The notes below the pieces were generated by a model. That model was not told the DNA's origin. It searched no databases and worked only from the letters and a program-made list of their open reading frames with translations. Shown here in pieces: positions 58,516 to 64,000 of a stretch of 64,000 bases of DNA; the stretch's first letter is position 1, and each line of letters opens with the position of its first letter. The position numbers were made by a program, and so were the translations under genes. The DNA comes from Nageia nagi (lineage: Eukaryota; Pinophyta), in assembly GCA_050084985.1 (NCBI GenBank), contig JBITNC010000001.1, forward strand, positions 42,160,001 through 42,224,000, read 5' to 3'.

Positions 58516-59718
58516 TGTGATGTCTCCCTTGTCTTCTAGTCATTAATTGTATGATCTGGAAGGATCTATTTGTAATATACTCTTCTTATGTATTGCTCTT
58601 TATGTTGTAACTTAAGATAGGAGACTTAATGGGTCAATGGAATCCACTGTGATCCCCAAGTGGGACATCTCCCTCCTAAGGATAGATTAGGAGTATTTAT
58701 CATGCTTGGAGATCTTGTTAATGATTGTGGGAATCCCAAGATATATGTTATGTCAAATAATCACTTGTATACATGCACCAGGCTTGGGAGGATCCCACAC
58801 CCCCACGTTGGCCCAATTATGCTCCTAAACCCCATGTCTACCCCCCCTGCACATAATGGGCATGTGTGGCACCCCATGACCTAGTCATTGGTATTTAACA
58901 CTCCATGGGACCCCATGTTGGCATGTCTAGCCATTAGACACCCACGTTGGGCATTCCAGGCCCCCAAGAAACCAAAGTTGGAATAGGAGCTAGATGGTGA
59001 TTCCTAGATAGGACCCTGACATGATAATGTATAAATAGACACATGGGGCTCATTATTGGACATGCTTGATTATTATTACACTTATTCTTCTACTTCGTCC
59101 GATGGACAAGACCTTAGCGGAGCGCTAAGCGTATTCCTTAGGTGGAACATCTAAGAGGGTAATCAAGCATTGAGATCCTGATTATCTATGACATTGGTGG
59201 AGCACCATTGTGCATTTGGTGGTACTCGAGGGTTTATTCCTACCATTCGATCAGTTGTCTAGAGATCGACGGAGGCTTCTTCAATGGGGAAGAATTGAGA
59301 TATGAGGGAATAGATCTATTCTATGGTTTCGAGGTGATTGTAGATTTTCTTCATTGTGTTCATTTTGGCTCTTGAGAAGCCCACTATTGCCCTAGGGGCT
59401 TTGTATGACTTGTATTGCTCCGTAATGTCAATATAAATTTTGAGGGCTTTTGGATATCATATTTTGTTGTAATCACTTGTTTGGTGCATGCGTTGGAATG
59501 ATTGTGGCTATCATATTTGTATTGCTCATGCGATGATGTTGTGATGTTTAATTGGTTGTCAGCATTCTGGTATTGTGAGTGTGCTTAGTGGGTATATTAA
59601 CCCCAATGTTGGCATCCTGAGGGTTTGATTGTGCTTTGAGAGTGCTCTAGGCTTGTCGTCAAAGTTTGAAAGGTGTGGAAAGGTGTTTTTGAGTGGAGAT
59701 CCATTTTGGATCATCCAA
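58516..59718 (+). repeat. Gypsy A 3' LTR
   Basis: Intact copy of the LTR, starting TGTGATGTCTCCCTTGTCTT. It has a TATA box near 59028 and ends before AAGGG. Relative to the 5' LTR it carries an extra ~29-bp unit at 58917-58945. Confidence 0.9.
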
Positions 59719-59723
59719 AAGGG
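59719..59723 (+). repeat. Gypsy A target site duplication (right)
   Basis: AAGGG, identical to 51103-51107. Confidence 0.8.
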
Positions 59724-59794
59724 TGGTGCAAGGGTGAAAGAGGCAAATTGTGTAACTCGAGAAGCTCACACCAGGATGACTAACAGACTCAAGT

Positions 59795-59845
59795 TGGGCG
59801 CATGGAAAAAAAAAGACAAAATCTTGTCTTTTTTGGCATGCTCCA
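59795..59845 (+). repeat. Palindrome unit of B1 right of gypsy A
   Basis: GGGCGCATGG, then AAAAGACAAAATCTTGTCTT, then GGCATGCTCC. It continues the array at 50420-51000 across the gypsy insertion. Confidence 0.85.
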
Positions 59846-61345
59846 GTCCAAAAGACCCCCTTGAACACCCACATTAGTCTTTCAAGTGCAAAATCTCGAA
59901 CTTTAGGTGGGTACATCAAAGACATCACTAGAATCACCAAAGAACTGAAAGAACTGGAGGACAACCAGGAGAAACAATGCCCTAAAGGAGAGCGCACACC
60001 TCCCAGATCATATTATTTTCAAGACAAGGTCGTTGCAGAAGAACAAAGGCATCCTCAACAAGCACGTGATGAAGGAGTCGAGCTAAATGCTGCAGAAGCA
60101 AGGGAGATGCAAGTCAAAGTGTACTTCAGGAACATAGAGGTGTGGTGTTGCAATTGCAACAATTTAATTTAAATTTTAATTTATTGCAGTTTATTTTGAA
60201 TTTGGATTTCAAAACTAATTAAATTCAGTTCAGCCTTGTGACGGATGAGGATTTTCTCCCACAAGTGTTGGAATAGATCTTGTAACATGTGGCAAAATTT
60301 CATTGGACCTTTTTTAATTTTCTTGAAATTCACATTAGGGTTAGGGCAACACTTAAGGTTGCCATGAAAACTATTTATACCCTTTGGATACTCATTTGTG
60401 GGGGGATGGAAATTTTGGATAATGGACATGAACATTTGCTAATAGAGTAGTAGAATAATTCTTCCCATCAAGTACTTGTCTATTGGAAATGTGGCATGAT
60501 CTTTAAGTTAAATTGCACAACTCCATTTCTTTGTGACTATGGACTTTGGCATGTAATGTTATCATTGGTGTGTGTTACTTAGATGTTTGGTACATTTTGC
60601 AAACCTCTTGAGAGGTGGGTAAAAGAATGATTGATTATCTTTCAAAGTGTTGAATGTAATGCATAGTTAATGATTGCTCATGGTATGCAACTAGGCTTGT
60701 ATAATTCCGAAGTGTATTCCCCTATGACGTTCAACATAGAACTTCATCCACTTGTTGAAGGTGCCATTCGTGCCACAACTAACACCATTACTCCCTTAGA
60801 CGCATGCTTCCTCCTCTAGACCATTCATGTTGTTGGCTAGTGTGAAAGGATATATCCTCCTTCTATACCATTCGTGTTGTTGGCTAGTATGAGAGGATAG
60901 GTGGATGCGTGGAACTCATAACGAACCCGTAGGAACTTGACATTCAAACACTGTACCCATCAATGGAGATTGATGTAAAGGGCCGGATGCATATGCCTCG
61001 AGCCATTTCCAAATTTCTCTCCTACACTTGTTTTATTTTACACTTTCTTTTCATGGCTTTTCACATCCCCTTTTATTTAAAGTATTTGAGAAACAACCCT
61101 TGTCTAGGCATCGAAGCAATCCAAGTCCTTGATTAACAAATTTCATTTGAGTTGGTGTCAACTTCAAACATCCTAGCCAATCTCTGAGTCTTGTTCTTGC
61201 ACATCCATCCAAGAGACCTTTGAGGTAACTAGTCCTCATAGCGGGAAGGGGTAACACTCTTTCACCTAGGTGTTGGTTTCTTTGTGACCCTTGCAACTTA
61301 TTTTCTCATCCATAAGATAGGAAAGAAAAACTATCCAACACCTGG

Positions 61346-62381
61346 GATCCATACACCCTGATGTATGTATAGTTTGAGTGTTGCAGGTAAAAATCAGCGT
61401 GGCCTTCGAGAGAATCTATAGCTGTGTTTGAGATCCTCTTTACCTGCGCTTCTCCTTTGATCTCCTTAAGTATCTGATATTCCCAATTGTTCATCTTCAT
61501 GTAGTAATGGGAATACTTACTCCCAACCACCACTTTGGATAGCATCTCCATATCGGTGCCCCTTCTTTGCCTAACAATTTCACCTTGCCATGTGTTGTGA
61601 TCTTGTTCTTTCCTACCAAGAGCAAGTATACCAGGTATGATCATATAGAACTTATTTGTCTCAATAGACGATATTTGGTTCTTCAAGGCTTCTTTGATCA
61701 TCAGTCCCCATCTTATTTCTTTCCTCGTCTAATCAAGTGTATGAAAATGAAAAATTCTTTTCTAAACTTGACATCATCTTCTTTGCCTAATACTCTGGAT
61801 AACAAACAAATCAGCTTCGATACCATAGGGTGGAAATTTGTTCTCTTGGCATTTAACAAGGCATTCCCTTTGAGTTCTCTTGCATCTGGATAAAGCCTTA
61901 CTCAGATCATGTTACCTTGTCCTTTCAACAGCTCATACACGACCATGGAATGCTCTTCCATGCATTTGATACCATAACCTTCCCATCCAAATGCATCTTC
62001 TACACCTTTTGGAGTGAATATCACAATGATATTGTCGTTGCTATCGTGGAGGGTTCTTGCTCCTACATCACACCGCTTTTCTACTTCATAGCACAACTTT
62101 GGAAACACGACTGCGAATGGAATAATTGTTGCTTTAACCAACCCAAAGTGATAGATCAAGTCAATGGATAAGCTTTCATTTGGAATTTATACTATCTTCT
62201 CCAACATCTTGATTGGATTTGTATGCTGCCAATTTGTATCTCTAATGTTCACAAGGCCACTCTTGACATGGACTTCAGGCAATGGGTCTTTACTAGATTT
62301 CTCCAATTCAATGGGGTTAGGTCTCAAAAGGTTCTTCAAACTCCTTGCCCAATTGTCTGAGGTGAACTGTAATTTCTCCAT
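61346..62381 (-). pseudogene. Element C ORF, N-terminal part, unidentified
   Basis: The ORF starts at ATG 62381 in a good context (CACCACCATGG). It reads MEKLQFTSDNWARSLKNLLR, then after a frameshift MIYHFGLVKATIIPFAVVFP and VGARTLHDSNDNIIVIFTPK (62159-61902), then after further breaks IIPGILALGRKEQDHNTWQG and HADFYLQHSNYTYIRVYG (61701-61350). It runs into the insertion point of B1 and continues at 50134. The whole would be a protein of roughly 500 residues. No RT, integrase or zinc knuckle is seen. Its long, once-continuous frame shows it was a real gene; a gag-like or LARD-type ORF is my guess. Confidence 0.55.
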
Positions 62382-63048
62382 GGTGGTGTACTTGCAAATT
62401 ATCCAACAAAATAAGTTAAGAGCTTATGGCCTAGAGTGAGGATGTGGTCTTTTAAGTACGTGTCCATGGATAGGATATTTGAGTGAAAGGATGTCTTTGA
62501 GGGGAAAATGAAGTGAAGGATGAGGCTCTAGGATGGATCTGTCTACCTTAGGGTTTCTTGCCTTAGTCCAAAGTGTGGCACAAATCTCTAGGAGGATAGG
62601 GTTTGCATCTAGAAGGAGATTTGCGCCTAAGGTAAGATGGGATATCCTTGCACAAACTTCAAGGGGGACAAAGGTGGTGTCTAGGTGGAGACTTGCACTA
62701 GGGATGTATGCACATGAGGAAGAGGAGTCTTGGAAGCATGCACATGAGAAAGATGTGTCTTGGTAAAGGGATCATGGTGCAAGTTTCAAGAAGGTTTAAT
62801 TTCGTGTCCAGGTGAAGGTTTGTGCCTAGGAAGCATGCACAAGAGGGAAGGGATCCTTGGTGCAAGTGTGGGGGAAGACAAGCTTATTATCTTGTAGTGG
62901 ATTGCTGCTTAGGAGTCATGCGCATGGATTGCTGCCTTGGCGCAAATGTTAGAGAGGATGCGTTCATGACTACCTAAGGACTTGCGCTAGAAGGGGTGCA
63001 ATCTCAACCAAAAGGCTCAAACATCAAACTTAATATGGCTCAACTTAT
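62382..63048 (-). other. Leader or 5' LTR region of element C
   Basis: Upstream of the C ORF. It contains loosely repeated phrases (GCATGCACATGAG, GCGCAAATG, GTGCAAGT) spaced by 20-60 bases, somewhat like the GCGCATG arms of the B array. The plus ORF at 62533-62766 is a by-product. A 5' LTR boundary could not be set; the region is cut by LTR D at 63049. Confidence 0.4.
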
Positions 63049-64000
63049 TGTGACGTCCCATTTGGACCATTGACAAAATATCTCATGGTCACTTTGCAAT
63101 CTAGTGTTTGTTTATGGTCATGTTGTACATGTGTAACTCAAGTAGGAGCTAATGATATGTGGAACCCACTGTGAGCCCAGTAATGGGACGTCTCCCCTTG
63201 AGTAGTGTTGTGTTAGTTTGTAATGGGTTATCCCGGATTGTGGGAATCCCTAGATAGGCATGAGTCGTGTATAGTCCAGAGTGCACAGAGTGACATACCA
63301 GCGTTGGGAGGACCCCACTTACCCCATGTTAGCTTATGAGGCCACCTGGACCCCCACATCAGCTTAAGGAGGCTCATTAAGCCCCATGCCGGCCTTGAGG
63401 GCCTTTATGATCCCCACGTTGGCATTCTGGGCCCATGGGACCCCCATGTTAGCATACTGGGCCAATATGACCCTCACGTTGGCATGGTTGACCTATTGAC
63501 CCCAACGTTGGAATAGACATGGCTTGGGATGATAACTAGGCATAACGGTTGGACATGAGAGGCTATATATTGAGGATGGAGTTCCATTATAGGGTTAGCT
63601 ATTGATTATACTTCTTCTATACTGAACCCGATCGGGCATACAAGTCTTGGTGATGCTGAGTATTATTCCTAGACGGCGTCTAGAGGAGTGATAAGGTTGG
63701 AAGCCTAGCATTCTACAACTTAGGTGGGTCACCTTGTTCATTCGGCGGTATTCCGAGGATGAGCTTCTACCTTCAATGGTTATCCAGGGTTCGAGGAGGC
63801 TCCTTCGCAGGAGAGGATTCGGAGTTTGAGGGAGTTAGTCTTTACTGTGGTGTTCGGCTTGTACATGGGTTTGAAACCCTAGATCTGGATATTGAGATCC
63901 TCATTGTACTCCATTGCATATCATAATATAATCCATCTCATTGTGTCTCTCTCAATTATGTTGTTCATTGTTGTGTATGTGTATCTCTTATATTGTGACA
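63049..64000 (+). repeat. A-related gypsy LTR D (runs off the window)
   Basis: It starts TGTGACGTCCC, similar to TGTGATGTCCC of the A LTR. It continues with matching landmarks: AACCCACTGTGAGCCC, GTGGGAATCCC, an ACGTTGGC repeat block (63300-63515), a TATA-like box (GGCTATATATTG) and AGGAGGCTCCTT. Overall it is a diverged relative. Whether it is a solo or 5' LTR cannot be decided here. Confidence 0.75.
63300..63515 (+). repeat. ~30-bp tandem repeat inside LTR D
   Basis: About seven units of the form GACCCCCACGTTGGCAT then 10-14 variable bases with GGGCC. The same unit type occurs in fewer copies in the A LTRs (51390-51545, 58800-58985). Confidence 0.8.

Larger units (their letters stand above)
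51108..59718 (+). mobile_element. Ty3/gypsy chromovirus-like element A
   Basis: The element is bounded by AAGGG on both sides (51103-51107, 59719-59723). The 5' LTR (split by B2) and the 3' LTR (58516-59718) are about 1.2 kb each; PBS at 55080; a purine tract (AGGGGAGGC) before the 3' LTR. The internal part is only about 3.4 kb: RT, RNase H, integrase and a chromodomain-like end are present, but gag and protease are largely missing. Several frameshifts and stops inactivate pol. The last base of the 3' LTR has one base of ambiguity (TCATCCAA against TCATCACAA). Confidence 0.9.
50140..61340 (+). mobile_element. LTR-like element B1 (interrupted by gypsy A)
   Basis: Its own sequence is 50140-51107 plus 59724-61340, about 2.59 kb. 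It begins TGTTGTGACTAGCACAACA and ends AACTATCCAACA, with TG/CA ends. It matches B2 in the same orientation over the terminal regions, the palindrome array, the TATA region (60372-60379) and the CACCTAGGTGTT end. The absence of pol between its ends and the near-5-bp duplication suggest a solo LTR of a long-LTR family; a compact non-autonomous element (LARD/TRIM type) is an alternative. Confidence 0.75.

Overview
The window looks like nuclear DNA of a seed plant with a very large, repeat-filled genome. A gymnosperm such as a conifer is my best guess; this rests on AT-rich decayed transposon sequence throughout, nested LTR retrotransposons and a conserved gene split by multi-kilobase introns. 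No species can be named from the sequence. Almost every other open frame is a relic of a mobile element or a chance ORF. | 1-12.5 kb: the 3' end and 3' LTR of a Ty1/copia element (1-1194) abut a minus-strand L1-type LINE relic (1195-4980). Then come an AT-rich spacer, a degenerate ~90-bp tandem repeat (6415-7150), more AT-rich sequence, a duplicated block carrying tRNA-like promoter boxes (9803-10230), a minus-strand CCHC gag-like relic (10500-11290) and an unidentified decayed coding remnant. | 12.5-20.1 kb: a complete but dead copia element of the same family (LTRs 12489-12986 and 19662-20141, PBS, PPT, near-matching 5-bp target duplication) with relics of gag, protease, part of integrase, RT and RNase H. 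| 20.1-40 kb: mostly featureless AT-rich DNA. Within it are a Mutator-like non-autonomous element with a perfect 9-bp target duplication (22849-23464), a 219-bp tandem duplication joined by a 38-bp perfect palindrome (27508-27991) and a second LINE relic in two pieces (32490-33560, 35310-35830). | 40.2-47.4 kb: the only convincing host gene, on the minus strand. Five exons (40180-40280, 40401-40477, 40714-40776, 40927-41006, 47288-47357) join in phase with GT-AG introns and encode the last 129 residues of a plant HAD-superfamily hydrolase-like protein. Its 6.28-kb intron holds two inverted, truncated copies of one Ty3/gypsy family and a SINE with a 17-bp target duplication. Exons for the N-terminal half, including the catalytic DxD motif, were not found, so they probably lie to the right beyond the window. 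In that case the rest of the window is one intron longer than 16 kb. | 47.4-64 kb: a nested transposon stack. A minus-strand element (C) with an unidentified long ORF is interrupted by an LTR-like element B1 (50140-61340). B1 is interrupted by a Ty3/gypsy chromovirus A (51108-59718, target duplication AAGGG). The 5' LTR of A is in turn interrupted by a second B copy, B2 (51628-54395, target duplication CATGC). B copies carry an array of about 17 interrupted palindromes, the most unusual structure in the window. A further A-like LTR (D) starts at 63049 and runs off the end.
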